Positions 37,129-45,635 of a stretch of 64,000 bases of DNA are shown here, piece by piece. The stretch's first letter is position 1. Each line of letters begins with the position of its first letter. The DNA is taken from the NCBI RefSeq assembly GCF_001455965.1, contig NZ_LKKO01000022.1, positions 32,987 to 96,986 on the forward strand. Reading direction: 5' to 3'. The translations under genes and the position numbers were made by a program. The notes beneath the pieces are model-generated. The model searched no databases, was not told where the DNA came from, and saw only the letters and a list, made by a program, of their open reading frames with translations. This DNA comes from Methylobacterium sp. GXS13 (lineage in GTDB: Bacteria; Pseudomonadota; Alphaproteobacteria; Rhizobiales; Beijerinckiaceae).

Positions 37129-38014
37129 CGAGATGGGTCACGAGAAGGTCGCGCGCGGCCGTGCTGGTGCGGTCGAAGTGCCGGAGATACGGATCGAAAT
37201 GGCCGCCCAAGACCATCACGAGGGTCTTGGGCGGCAGAGCGCGCTGATAGGCCTCCAGGCACAGGTCGGTGGCGGTCAGGACGTCGTCCTCGGCCACGAT
37301 CATCAGCAGCGGCGTCGGGCTGATCCGGGCGATATGTACCCCCGGCTCGTTCTCGCGGGAGAGTTCGGCGCTGCGCAGCGTCACCGCGTTCTGCCAGTTC
37401 GGCGCGAAGGCGCGCGTGCCGGTGAAGAAGGCGTGACTGTCCGGTCCCGACATCGCGCAAGGCTGAAGCGGATCGGCCGACACGGCCGGCAGCATGGCCG
37501 GGGCCTCGTCGCGGAAGCGGGCGGCGCGGTCGGCCTCGAAGCGGCGGAGCTGCACCGGGACGAGATCGGCCCGGGTCCGGCACTGCGCCGAGAGCGCGCC
37601 GCTGATCTGCGGCACCTGCGCGACCACGCAGCGGACCCGGCGGTCGATCGCCGCCACCTCGATCACGTGCCCGCCGCTGTAGCTCGTGCCCCAGATCCCG
37701 ATCCGTGCCGGATCGACCCAGGGGATCGTCTGCGCGAAGCTGATCGCGTCACGGTATCCGCGCTTCTGCAGCACCGGATCGACCTCCTGCCGGGGCAGGC
37801 CTTCGCTGGCGCCGAAATTGGCGTGGTCGTAGACCAGGATGCCGAGGCCCGCCGCCTGGAAGACCTCCGCGTAACGGTCGAGATACTGCTCTTTGACCGC
37901 CGAAAAGCCGTGGGCCATCACCACGGCGCCCGACACGTTCTCCTGCGCGCTCGGCCGGTAGAGCCAGCCACGCAACTTCCGCCCCTCGGAACAGAACTCG
38001 ACATCCCTTCGCAT
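37112..38014 (-). CDS. Alpha/beta hydrolase family protein
   Basis: The 300-residue protein shows VVMAHGFSAVKEQYLDRYAEVF (oxyanion region), ILVYDHANFGASEGLPRQE, the nucleophile elbow GIWGTSYSGGHVIE, and a late acid/His part (MIVAEDDVLTATD; LGGHFDPYL). It resembles dienelactone-hydrolase or X-Pro-peptidase-like hydrolases; the substrate is unknown. AGGGAG is six bases before the ATG at 38014. Longer in-frame starts up to 38320 are not supported. Confidence 0.86.
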   Translation of the reverse strand: MRRDVEFCSEGRKLRGWLYRPSAQENVSGAVVMAHGFSAVKEQYLDRYAEVFQAAGLGILVYDHANFGASEGLPRQEVDPVLQKRGYRDAISFAQTIPWVDPARIGIWGTSYSGGHVIEVAAIDRRVRCVVAQVPQISGALSAQCRTRADLVPVQLRRFEADRAARFRDEAPAMLPAVSADPLQPCAMSGPDSHAFFTGTRAFAPNWQNAVTLRSAELSRENEPGVHIARISPTPLLMIVAEDDVLTATDLCLEAYQRALPPKTLVMVLGGHFDPYLRHFDRTSTAARDLLVTHLGAPAA

Positions 38015-38225
38015 CGGCCGCTCCCTGAAACACCGGGGCATCGTGCCGAACACTCCATAGATCGGCGCCGGAGAACCGGTCAAAGAACGCCGCGTATCGG
38101 CCAAAGCCTCGTGTCGCATGATCGTTCTTCCCGGCGTCGACAGCCAAGGCGATCGGTGTAAATCTTGAGTCCAAAGCAACGTGGAACGCGACCCGCCCGA
38201 GCGGGCAGTGCGATTGGGGAGGCTT

Positions 38226-38333
38226 ATGGCGCCGGACATTCGGGAATCGCGGGCCGCGCTTATTCTGCTCGCGGCGGTCGTCGGGGCCGTGCTGCTGTTC
38301 GGCGCGTTCACACTGATCACGCAGATCGGCTGA
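38226..38333 (+). CDS. 35-residue single-pass membrane protein (hypothetical)
   Basis: The frame encodes a charged start (MAPDIRESR), one hydrophobic stretch (LILLAAVVGAVLLFGAFTL) and a short polar end (ITQIG). GGGGAGG lies three bases before the ATG. The size, helix and ribosome site make a real small protein plausible. There is no known family. It lies in the gap between the hydrolase and the PAS protein and is divergent from the hydrolase. Confidence 0.45.
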   Translation: MAPDIRESRAALILLAAVVGAVLLFGAFTLITQIG

Positions 38334-38467
38334 TGAGCTTACCCTAAAGTACAACCATTGCGGGAGCTCCGATCAGGTAAAAAGTCGCGATCCACCGCGT
38401 CAGCGATCGGCTTTGCACCGGTTCGTCAGTAGACTGACCTGCCTGGAAGCCAGGTTGCGCGGTTGAG

Positions 38468-38482
38468 TTAACCACCTCTTAA
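38468..38482. promoter_or_regulatory. CtrA-type box upstream of the PAS gene
   Basis: TTAACCACCTCTTAA is an exact TTAA-N7-TTAA, the full CtrA binding motif of alphaproteobacteria. It is 66 bp before the PAS gene start. Confidence 0.55.
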
Positions 38483-38548
38483 TTCCATCATGGGTTGTAT
38501 GGCCGTGAAGGAAGCGTGCGAGGGGCACGCCGGTGTCGGAGATCGCCC

Positions 38549-39151
38549 ATGGTTGTCGATGCGATCAAGCGCACGCGCGGCCTGCCGGTGGATCTGTCGG
38601 CAGCCCTCGACGCGTCCGGCGTCATCGGTGCCTGGTCGTGGTCGCCCCGCTCTGATCGCTGCATCCTGGATGCCGGCGCCGCCGAGGTGCTGGCAGGCGA
38701 TCCCGGCCTCGTCGGCCGTCCGCTTCCGCTGGAAATCGCCAGATCCTGCATTCATCCCGAGGATCGGCCCGCCGTGGTGCGCCACTTCCAGGCGGTCTGT
38801 GAGCGCGGGGGCCTGTTCGTAGCCGAATACCGCACGCTGTCGCCGGCCGGGCAGGTCCGCTGGATCCTCGATCGCGGCCGCGTGCCCGCCGCCGGGTCGA
38901 GCCGCCGGACCGGACACGGCCTCATCCTCGACGTGACCGACAACCGGCGCGAGGACGAGCCCGAAATCCCTGCACAGGTCGAGCCGCTGGATGCGCTCTC
39001 TGTGGCGATCGACCGGGCGATCGAGTGCCGCGATGCGCTCGGAGGGGTTGCGGATTCGGAGCTGCAACTCCTCATCGACATGCTGCTGCTGCGCCTTGGA
39101 CAGAGCATCGCCAAGGGGGCTACCGGCACCGGAGCCCGGCGCGCGCACTAA
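38549..39151 (+). CDS. PAS-domain protein
   Basis: About 200 residues. A single PAS-3-like fold spans about 20-135, with the features IGAWSWSPRSDRCILDAGAA, SCIHPEDRPAVVRHF and EYRTLSPAGQVRWILDRGRV. A C-terminal helical region follows. No kinase, GGDEF or other output domain follows, so it may be a partner for another signalling protein. The start at 38549 has GGAGA upstream; a longer in-frame start at 38495 is TTG. It is preceded by a CtrA box. Confidence 0.82.
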   Translation: MVVDAIKRTRGLPVDLSAALDASGVIGAWSWSPRSDRCILDAGAAEVLAGDPGLVGRPLPLEIARSCIHPEDRPAVVRHFQAVCERGGLFVAEYRTLSPAGQVRWILDRGRVPAAGSSRRTGHGLILDVTDNRREDEPEIPAQVEPLDALSVAIDRAIECRDALGGVADSELQLLIDMLLLRLGQSIAKGATGTGARRAH

Positions 39152-39183
39152 GCGGCCGGAGGCCGGTGCCTCGCGACGTCGAT

Positions 39184-39206
39184 CGGTCCGACGCGAAGTC
39201 GGACCG
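39184..39206. terminator. Terminator-like hairpin between PAS gene and tadG
   Basis: CGGTCCGAC and GTCGGACCG form a perfect 9-bp stem around GCGAA, in the 60-bp gap between two convergent genes. No T tract is present. Confidence 0.5.
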
Positions 39207-39211
39207 CCGAC

Positions 39212-40861
39212 TCACTGCACCAGCACAGCCTGGCTGCAGAGGGTTCCGTCCATCTCGACATCCAGGTAGCCGATCCGCAGGCCGAGGCTCTGCAGCACGG
39301 CGTTGAGCACCAGATCGAGGGGCGCGGCGGCCAGGCCGAGCGTCGTCGCGAGAGAGGTCTGAAGCAGCGGGGTCAGGCCGAAGCCGTTCAAGTTGAAGCT
39401 GAGATTGCCCAGCAGGCTGCCGGTCAGCGACTGCGCGACGTTCGTCGACGACACCGTGCGCACGGTATGGTTGGCGATATCGGCATCCGTGAAGGTGAGT
39501 GTCTGCGTGTTGGAGCCGATGTTCGTTACCGTCCGGCCGCCGATATTGGCCAGCGGCAGCGCGATCAGCACGGCCGGCTGCGACAGGTCTGGGCTGGTCG
39601 TACCGCCGTTGATCGAGGCGCGGTTCACCGCGGCAATGGCCAGTGTCGCGAGCCCGGTCTGCGCCTCGATGGTGGCCTGGCGACCGCCGCTGGGCCCCGA
39701 GCACGCGAGCGTTCGGAGCGTCGCCTGGGCGGAAGCGACCTCGGCGTAGATCGGCACGTAGACGGTGCCGAGCCCAAGTGGGGCCGAGATCGTGGCCTCG
39801 ATCAGCAGCCGGGTCTGGGCGGTTTTGACCGTGGCATTCGGGCTGCCGGGTCGGACCCATCCGGAACTGCGGCGGCGCTCGCCGATCGCCAACGTCAAGC
39901 GCGTGGAGAGCAGCCCCGGCACGGTGCCCCCGAGATCGATCGCAACCTGGTTCTGTCCGTTGGCGAGCGACGCGGTGGCGGCCAAGAGGTCCATCACGTC
40001 CAGCGACGGGCCGGCTAGGCCGCGTCCGGGGGCCAGAGCCGCCACATCGCCCAGGGCATCGACCTGGCCGATAGGAACGAGGTTGCCGGCATTCGGCAGC
40101 GCGTTGAGGATGCTCGAGAGGGCCGAGACCGCAGCGGAATTCCCCTGTGCGGCGACCCGCATCGCCATCAGCAATTGACCGACGCTCGCATTCGCCTGGA
40201 CGATGTCAGTGTAGTTGGCCGCCTGCAGGTTGAGGCTTGCTGCCAGCGCATCGAGGACGCGCAGGCCATCGACCTTGGCGCTGGCCAATGCGTTATAATC
40301 GCTGACGCCCAGCGACAGCTTCGCTCCGAGCAATGCGCCGAGGACGGCGTTGGCGATGCCGCCACTCAACGCCGCGGTGCCCGAGCCGATGGTGAAGGCT
40401 GCGAACTGCGCGCTGGCTGCCGTGCCGGTGACCCGGATCGGCACGGTGGCCGGCAATCCGATCGCCCGGCCGAAGGTGACCGGCACCGTGGTCGACAGGC
40501 CGACCCGGACGGCGTTGGCGGGATTCGCGCCAGAGTTGAAGCGGCTGCCTGGGACGACGTTGGGCGCGCTGGCATCGTAGCCGCCGGTCGCCACCGTGGC
40601 CCGCGCCGGATCGTAGCCGTTATCGACGAGCGACCGGCGGGCGACCGTGTCCGCCTTGGTCGGGTCGACGGCCGCCAGCATGGCGGCGATATCGGCCGCG
40701 CCCTGCGCCTTGCGCCGAGCCTGAAACACCTGTCCGAGGTCGATCCCGACGGCGCCGGCGCCCATCAGCAAGGAACTGCCGAGCGCCACCAGGATCACGA
40801 CATTGCCGCCCCGGGCCTGGCCGAAGCGCCGTGCGCGGAGAGCGGCCCGCCATACGGTCAC
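39212..40861 (-). CDS. TadG-like pilus assembly protein
   Basis: The 549-residue protein starts VTVWRAALRARRFGQARGGNV, then one membrane helix (VVILVALGSSLLMGAGAVGI) and DLGQVFQARRKAQGAADIAAM, the typical TadE/TadG N-terminal pseudopilin-like segment. The remainder is a long Ala/Leu/Thr-rich extracytoplasmic domain with repeated VPIRV/VPVTF-type strands and few cysteines. GTG at 40861 overlaps the TadE-like stop (GTGA). No Flp pilin, TadA ATPase or secretin gene is in the window. Confidence 0.82.
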   Translation of the reverse strand: MTVWRAALRARRFGQARGGNVVILVALGSSLLMGAGAVGIDLGQVFQARRKAQGAADIAAMLAAVDPTKADTVARRSLVDNGYDPARATVATGGYDASAPNVVPGSRFNSGANPANAVRVGLSTTVPVTFGRAIGLPATVPIRVTGTAASAQFAAFTIGSGTAALSGGIANAVLGALLGAKLSLGVSDYNALASAKVDGLRVLDALAASLNLQAANYTDIVQANASVGQLLMAMRVAAQGNSAAVSALSSILNALPNAGNLVPIGQVDALGDVAALAPGRGLAGPSLDVMDLLAATASLANGQNQVAIDLGGTVPGLLSTRLTLAIGERRRSSGWVRPGSPNATVKTAQTRLLIEATISAPLGLGTVYVPIYAEVASAQATLRTLACSGPSGGRQATIEAQTGLATLAIAAVNRASINGGTTSPDLSQPAVLIALPLANIGGRTVTNIGSNTQTLTFTDADIANHTVRTVSSTNVAQSLTGSLLGNLSFNLNGFGLTPLLQTSLATTLGLAAAPLDLVLNAVLQSLGLRIGYLDVEMDGTLCSQAVLVQ

Positions 40862-41304
40862 AGACCGCCCTTCCGGACGCTGATGCTGCTGCGCAGGATG
40901 GTGGGCAGCATCGGGATCAGCTTCGCGAAAACGTTGATCCCCAGCGTGTTGGCATCCAGGGTCACGGTGACCGTGTAGAGCGTGGCATCGTTCGGATCGG
41001 GGCCGACCGAGACCTTGATGCTGTCGGGACGGAACATCGCGCCGCTGCTGAGGCTGCGGGTCACCATGGTCTGCGCGAGGGTCGTGCGCTCGGTATCGGT
41101 GACGCCGGCGATGGAGGCCCGGGCCGCCTCGGCGGCGATCTGGCGAAGGTTGTGGGCGGCGCCCAGGCAGATGCCGAAGACCGTGATGCCGGCAAACAGC
41201 ATCAGTACCACCGGGGCGACGAGGGCGAATTCGACCGCCGAGCTGCCGCTTCGGCAGGCCAAGCCGTGGCGTCCGCTTCGCCAAAATCTTTGGAGCCAGC
41301 CCAT
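40858..41304 (-). CDS. TadE-like pilus assembly protein
   Basis: The 148-residue protein begins MGWLQRFWRS, then SGSSAVEFALVAPVVLMLFAGITVFGI, the TadE-like helix with the characteristic glutamate at its start. A small extracytoplasmic domain with VTVTLDANTLG follows. It probably forms a membrane-anchored pseudopilin with the TadG-like protein downstream (4-bp overlap). GGAGGG lies eight bases before the ATG. Confidence 0.85.
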   Translation of the reverse strand: MGWLQRFWRSGRHGLACRSGSSAVEFALVAPVVLMLFAGITVFGICLGAAHNLRQIAAEAARASIAGVTDTERTTLAQTMVTRSLSSGAMFRPDSIKVSVGPDPNDATLYTVTVTLDANTLGINVFAKLIPMLPTILRSSISVRKGGL

Positions 41305-41425
41305 CGAAACGCCCTCCGGGGGCACGCTGCTGCTGCAGCGGCACAACCCATGGTCGCATCGATCCTCTAATCAAAGGTTGTATTCATCACCCGAATTCCA
41401 GTGTTTCGGGCCGGATACGGAAAAT

Positions 41426-42532
41426 TTAGATATCCACCACCGGTCGCGAGGTCCCGATCCCCGACGGATCGAAGGCAGCGCTCTTGATCACGGCATGGAC
41501 GGACCGACCCGGCGCCAGACCCAGCTCGAGACTTGCGGCCGCCGTGACGCGTGCGGCGATCAACGCACCATTGCAATCGATGTCCACCGACACTTCGGCG
41601 CCGCTCGGGGTCAGCGCGAAGACGTGGCCGGGCAGGATATTGCGCGCGCTCAAGCCCCGGGGGGACTCGGTCGCCACCAGCACGTCGCGGGCGGGGATCC
41701 GCACGCGCAGCCGCGTTCCGGGTGGGTGCGCTGGCAGACCCGGAACGAGCAGCTGACCCGCTCGGCCCGTCAGCCGCGTCAGCCCGGTCTCCGGATCGGT
41801 CCCCGCAACCACCATGTCGAGGAGCGCTCCGGCCTCGGCCGCGTGGACCGGAACGAGGTCGGCCCGCCGCAGGATCGCCTCGGCGGAACCCGACGCGGCC
41901 ACGCGCCCTGCTTCCAGCACGATCACCGTGGTGGCGAGCCGCGCCACCTCGGCGACAGCATGGCTGACATAGACGATGGGCACGCCGGCTTCGTCGCGCA
42001 GGCGTTCGATATAGGGGAGGATCTCGGCCTTGCGGGCCTCGTCCAGGGCCGCCAGCGGCTCGTCCATCAGCAGCAGGCGCGGCTTGGCGAGCAGCGCCCG
42101 TCCGATCGCCACCCGCTGGCGCTCGCCGCCCGAGAGGCCCGCCGGCCTCCGGTCGAGCAGGTGGCCGATCCCGAGCATCTCGGTCACCGCGGCGAATCCG
42201 GCCGGGTCGGCGGCCCGGCCCCCGAAGACGCGGCCGTAGCCCAGATTGGTTCGCACGCTGAGATGCGGAAATAGCCGCGCGTCCTGAAACACCACCCCGA
42301 CCCGGCGGCGATGCGGCGGCAGGAAGATCCTCGCGGCGCTGTCCACCAGCGTGGTGCCTTCGGCGATGATCCGGCCGCGATCCGGTCGAGCCAGCCCTGC
42401 GATTAGGTCGATCAGCGTCGTCTTGCCGGACCCCGAGCGGCCGAACAGGGCGGTGAGGCCCGGCCCGGCCTCGAAGGCCGCCTCGAGGCTGAAGGCGCCG
42501 CGCCGGAGGATTAGGTCAATGGCGATGCTCAC
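41426..42532 (-). CDS. modC: Molybdate ABC transporter ATP-binding protein ModC
   Basis: The 368-residue ATPase has Walker A GRSGSGKTTLIDLIAGL, the signature LSGGERQRVAIGRALL, Walker B LLLMDEPLAALDEA, the H-loop VSHAVAEVARL and a C-terminal Mop/TOBE molybdate-binding domain (LSARNILPGHV; VDIDCNGALIAARVT). It powers molybdate import. The start is GTG at 42532. Unlike the usual modABC operon, it is separated from modB by nearly 1 kb holding a repeat and a gene on the opposite strand. Confidence 0.93.
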   Translation of the reverse strand: MSIAIDLILRRGAFSLEAAFEAGPGLTALFGRSGSGKTTLIDLIAGLARPDRGRIIAEGTTLVDSAARIFLPPHRRRVGVVFQDARLFPHLSVRTNLGYGRVFGGRAADPAGFAAVTEMLGIGHLLDRRPAGLSGGERQRVAIGRALLAKPRLLLMDEPLAALDEARKAEILPYIERLRDEAGVPIVYVSHAVAEVARLATTVIVLEAGRVAASGSAEAILRRADLVPVHAAEAGALLDMVVAGTDPETGLTRLTGRAGQLLVPGLPAHPPGTRLRVRIPARDVLVATESPRGLSARNILPGHVFALTPSGAEVSVDIDCNGALIAARVTAAASLELGLAPGRSVHAVIKSAAFDPSGIGTSRPVVDI

Positions 42533-42611
42533 GCGATTCGCCCCCGGCGGCGTGGGCTCGTGGATCCGCCCCAGAGGTCCTGGAGCAGGCGCGCGCGGCG
42601 CAACGCGTTTT

Positions 42612-42720
42612 CCCCTCCCCCTTGCGGAGAGGGGCCAGGGTTGGGGGTGGTGCAGGACGAGGCGAAGCGGTGCCTTCTGAACAACAGCCGCGGCCAACTC
42701 CTCTCCGCAAGGGGGAGGAG
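42612..42720. repeat. 109-bp palindromic repeat, copy 3
   Basis: The left arm (42612-42651) keeps CCCCTCCCCCTTGCGGAGAG and GGGGGTGGT. The right arm (42681-42720) keeps CTCTCCGCAAGGGGGAGGAG but is degraded where ACCACCCCCACC would be expected. It lies between modC and the glutathione transferase gene. It has the same length as the copy at 15394-15502. Confidence 0.85.
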
Positions 42721-42807
42721 CGCTTGTCGCGGCCTGCAAGGCTTGATGTCTAAAGATCGTAACGGGCGGCGGCGATGCGCGTTGGCACCCGCCACGGAGC
42801 GCATACG

Positions 42808-43464
42808 ATGATCACCGTCCACCATCTCGAGAACAGCCGCTCGCAGCGGGTGCTCTGGCTCCTCGAAGAACTCAGCCTGCCCTACACGGTGAAGCGCTAC
42901 GCCCGGGATCCGCAGACCATGCGGGCGCCGCCCGAACTCGTCACCGTTCACCCGTTGGGCAAGTCTCCAATCATCACCGAGGACGGGATCGTGGTGGCCG
43001 AGACCGGCGCCATCGTCACCTACCTCACCGACCGGGCCGGGGGAGCCCTGGTGCCAGCCCTCGGGACGCCCGAGCGCGCACGCTACACCTATTGGCTGCA
43101 CTATGCCGAAGGCTCGGCGATGCCGCCGCTGCTGCTGAAGCTGGTCTTTTCGCGTCTTGCATCGGGTAGCCCCTGGGCCCTGAGACCTCTGGTTCGCCGG
43201 ATCGCCGACGCCGTACTGCACAACTTCGTCGATCCGGACCTGCGCCGCCACGCGGCGTTCTGGGAGCAGGAACTCGCCGACCGGCCGTATTTCTGCGGGG
43301 CAGATTTCACCGCCGCCGACATCATGATGAGTTTTCCCCTCGAAGCCTTCACGGCCCGCGGGACCGGCGCCGGGCCGCGGGTGACCGCCTGGCTCGCACG
43401 AATCCATGCACGCACGGCCTACCGGACCGCATTGGAGCGGGGCGGGCCCTACGCCTATGCTTGA
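42808..43464 (+). CDS. Glutathione S-transferase family protein
   Basis: The 218-residue protein has an N-terminal thioredoxin-fold GST domain (ITVHHLENSRSQRVLWLLEEL, LGKSPIITEDGIVVAETGAIVTYL, with the conserved cis-Pro and E-S/T-G-like motif) and an all-helical C-terminal domain (PYFCGADFTAADIMMSFPLEA). It would conjugate glutathione to electrophiles or act as a related reductase. It is on the opposite strand to the mod genes on both sides and so interrupts modB-modC. Confidence 0.9.
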   Translation: MITVHHLENSRSQRVLWLLEELSLPYTVKRYARDPQTMRAPPELVTVHPLGKSPIITEDGIVVAETGAIVTYLTDRAGGALVPALGTPERARYTYWLHYAEGSAMPPLLLKLVFSRLASGSPWALRPLVRRIADAVLHNFVDPDLRRHAAFWEQELADRPYFCGADFTAADIMMSFPLEAFTARGTGAGPRVTAWLARIHARTAYRTALERGGPYAYA

Positions 43465-43497
43465 GGCGCGCGCGCGCGTGTTCCCGGGATCCGCCAT

Positions 43498-44190
43498 TCA
43501 GCCCGTCCGAAGCCGTCGCCCGGCGCGGGATGCCAGGAACTCTGAGATCAGCAGCGCCGTCACCGACAGGGCGACCGAGATCAGGGTCAGGCGCAAGGCC
43601 GGCCCCTCCCCGCCCGGGACCTGCGTCAGCGTGTAGATCGCCGAGGGAAGGGTCTGGGTTTCCCCGGGGATGTTCGACACGAAAGTGATCGTCGCCCCGA
43701 ACTCACCCATCGCCTTGGCGAAGGCGAGCACGGCGCCGGCGATGCAGCCCGGCAGGCTGAGCGGCAGCGTGACGGTGAGGAAGACCGCGAGCGGGCTGGC
43801 CCCGAGGGTGCTAGCGGCCTGTTCGAGCTTGGGATCGACCGCCTCGATCGACAGTCGCATGGCCCGCACCATCAGCGGAAAGCCCATCACCGCGCAGGCC
43901 AGGGCTGCGCCGGTCCAGCGGAAGGAGAAGACGATGCCGATCTCCCCGAGCGCGCCGCCGAGGAAGCCGCGCCGGCCGAGCGCCAGCAGCAGCAAGTAGC
44001 CGGTCACCACCGGGGGCAGGATCAACGGGAGGTGGACCAGCCCGTCGAGGAGTGCGCGACCGGGGAACCGGCGCCGCGCCAGAAGCCACGCCACCGCGAG
44101 CCCGGGCAGCAAGCTCGCGAGCGTCGCGACGCTCGCCACCCGGAGGCTTAGGGCGACGGCGGTCCAGGCGTCTGGGGGCAGGCCGAACAA
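43498..44190 (-). CDS. modB: Molybdate ABC transporter permease ModB
   Basis: The 230-residue integral membrane protein has about five helices and the ABC permease EAA loop (QAASTLGASPLAVFLTVTLPLSLPG). PLILPPVVTGYLLLLALGRRG and FAKAMGEFGATITFVSN are typical of ModB. The start appears to be TTG at 44190, 15 bp after the modA stop; no better ATG or GTG gives full length. It pairs with ModA and ModC. Confidence 0.92.
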   Translation of the reverse strand: MFGLPPDAWTAVALSLRVASVATLASLLPGLAVAWLLARRRFPGRALLDGLVHLPLILPPVVTGYLLLLALGRRGFLGGALGEIGIVFSFRWTGAALACAVMGFPLMVRAMRLSIEAVDPKLEQAASTLGASPLAVFLTVTLPLSLPGCIAGAVLAFAKAMGEFGATITFVSNIPGETQTLPSAIYTLTQVPGGEGPALRLTLISVALSVTALLISEFLASRAGRRLRTG

Positions 44191-44205
44191 GGTCGGTGCG
44201 CAGGT

Positions 44206-45015
44206 CTACTGGCTGACGCCGGGCTTCTCGACCACCGTGAAGCCCTGGTGCTCGAAGTAGCCCCTGGCTGCCGGGCCGCGCAGGTAGGTCAACAGGGCCG
44301 CGGCATCCGGGTTGGCCGAATCCTTGAGGAGGGCCGCCGGATACACGATCGGCGGATGGCTGTCGGATGGGAAGGTCGCGATGACGTGCACGCTCGGATC
44401 GGCGGCCGCATCGGTGGCGTAGACGATGCCCAGCGGCGCCTCGCCCCGGGCGACCAGCAACAGGGCGGCACGCACGTTCTCGGCCTGGGCGACCTGCCCC
44501 TTCACGGAATTCCAGGCGCCGAGCTTCTCGAGGGCAGCCTTGCCGTATTTCCCGGCCGGGACGGCATCGATCGTGGCCATGGCGAGCTTGCCGCCGCCGA
44601 GGATCCGGCTGAGCGTCGTGCCGAGATCCGGCGCCAGGGCGATCTGCGGATCCGAACCGGGTGTCTTCGGGCCGGAAGCGATCAGCACGAGCGCGTTGCG
44701 CAGGAGGTCCACGCGCGAGCCCGGCTTCAGGCTGCCGGACTTCTCGGCATAGTCCATCCAGGCCTGGTCGGCCGAAACGAACAGGTCGGCCGGTGCCCCG
44801 GCCTCGATCTGCTTGGCGAGCGCATTCGATCCCGCATAAGAGATCCGGGTGGTTTTGCCGGTGTCCTTGGCCCAGCCAGCCGTCGCATCGTCGAGCGCAT
44901 TCTTCAGGCTCGCCGCGGCGAAGACGACCACCGGATCGGCCGCTCGGCACGGGCTCGCCGCTGGGACAAGGGCCAGCACCGCGAGCAGGGTCCAGACCCG
45001 TCGGAAAACTCGCAT
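44206..45015 (-). CDS. modA: Molybdate-binding periplasmic protein ModA
   Basis: The 269-residue precursor has a signal peptide (MRVFRRVWTLLAVLALVPAA, cleaved near CRAAD). The mature protein starts PVVVFAAASLKNALDDATAGW and contains ISYAGSNALAKQIEAGAPADLF, QAWMDYAEKSG and GEAPLGIVYATDAA, all typical ModA segments. It captures molybdate for ModB/ModC. It is the first gene of the modAB pair. Molybdenum is needed by NasA elsewhere in the window. Confidence 0.94.
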   Translation of the reverse strand: MRVFRRVWTLLAVLALVPAASPCRAADPVVVFAAASLKNALDDATAGWAKDTGKTTRISYAGSNALAKQIEAGAPADLFVSADQAWMDYAEKSGSLKPGSRVDLLRNALVLIASGPKTPGSDPQIALAPDLGTTLSRILGGGKLAMATIDAVPAGKYGKAALEKLGAWNSVKGQVAQAENVRAALLLVARGEAPLGIVYATDAAADPSVHVIATFPSDSHPPIVYPAALLKDSANPDAAALLTYLRGPAARGYFEHQGFTVVEKPGVSQ

Positions 45016-45130
45016 CGGTTCGGGCCTTCCCTGTCGCGACCCGCCGGCGGGTGGGGTGCAGCGAGAACCATAGGACCGATTACCCTGTGGGCCAAGCGCG
45101 GCCCAGGGTCTTGCGAGGTATCCACCATGC

Positions 45131-45328
45131 TCAGCTGAGCGGCGTCTCCCGGCGCTCGCGCGGAGCAGTTTCCGCCCGATGCAGCTGGCTCAGCAGGACC
45201 AGGAGATGGCCGGGTAGCGGGCCATCCGGCGCCGGGCCACCGAAGAGCCGCTCGCGCGGTGTCGGACGGGCGCTGCCGTCGTTGACGACGACGGGGCCGC
45301 GCGGTCCTGAACGCCTGGACTTGGTCAC
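45131..45328 (-). CDS. Small basic hypothetical protein
   Basis: A 65-residue frame from GTG at 45328 ends ...HLLVLLSQLHRAETAPRE. It is rich in Arg, Pro and Gly at the start and has one short hydrophobic stretch (PLPGHLLVLLSQL). No family is recognised. The start is uncertain: the frame remains open upstream to 45511, with ATG at 45448. It lies upstream of modA on the same strand. Confidence 0.35.
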   Translation of the reverse strand: MTKSRRSGPRGPVVVNDGSARPTPRERLFGGPAPDGPLPGHLLVLLSQLHRAETAPRERRETPLS

Positions 45329-45491
45329 GCTGTACGCACCCTGCTCGATGACGGCTCTTGCGAAAGCCGGCAAAAACGCCGGCTGGCGGCGCCGGTTCCG
45401 CAGGCATTCGGTGGATCCTGTGATTAACGCACAGACACTCTGCCGCATTCCTGGGCGGCTTCCGCTGCGAATCCGAGAGGCGGCCGCGACC

Positions 45492-45635
45492 TTACCAGGT
45501 CCGAATGTCACGCCGGTCCTGCGGCTCGGTTTCCGGGACCGGCGCCATGCCGGTCGCGACCAGACTGGCCCATAAGGCGACGAGGAGGGCCGTCGTGAGC
45601 GTGACGGCGGCGCTGACGATAAGAGGCGCGTTCAT
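45492..45635 (-). CDS. 47-residue single-pass membrane protein (hypothetical)
   Basis: The frame starts MNAPLIVSAAVTL and continues TTALLVALWASLVATGMA, a good membrane helix, then a polar tail with PETEPQDRRDIRTW. The stop is TAA. Helix plus charged C-terminal tail suggest an N-out or tail-exposed small membrane protein. No strong Shine-Dalgarno sequence is visible. It does not match a family I know. Confidence 0.45.
   Translation of the reverse strand: MNAPLIVSAAVTLTTALLVALWASLVATGMAPVPETEPQDRRDIRTW

Noticed and set aside
38165..38347. 60-residue plus-strand frame
   Set aside because: Arg/Gly-rich shadow. The overlapping frame at 38226-38333 has a better composition and ribosome site.
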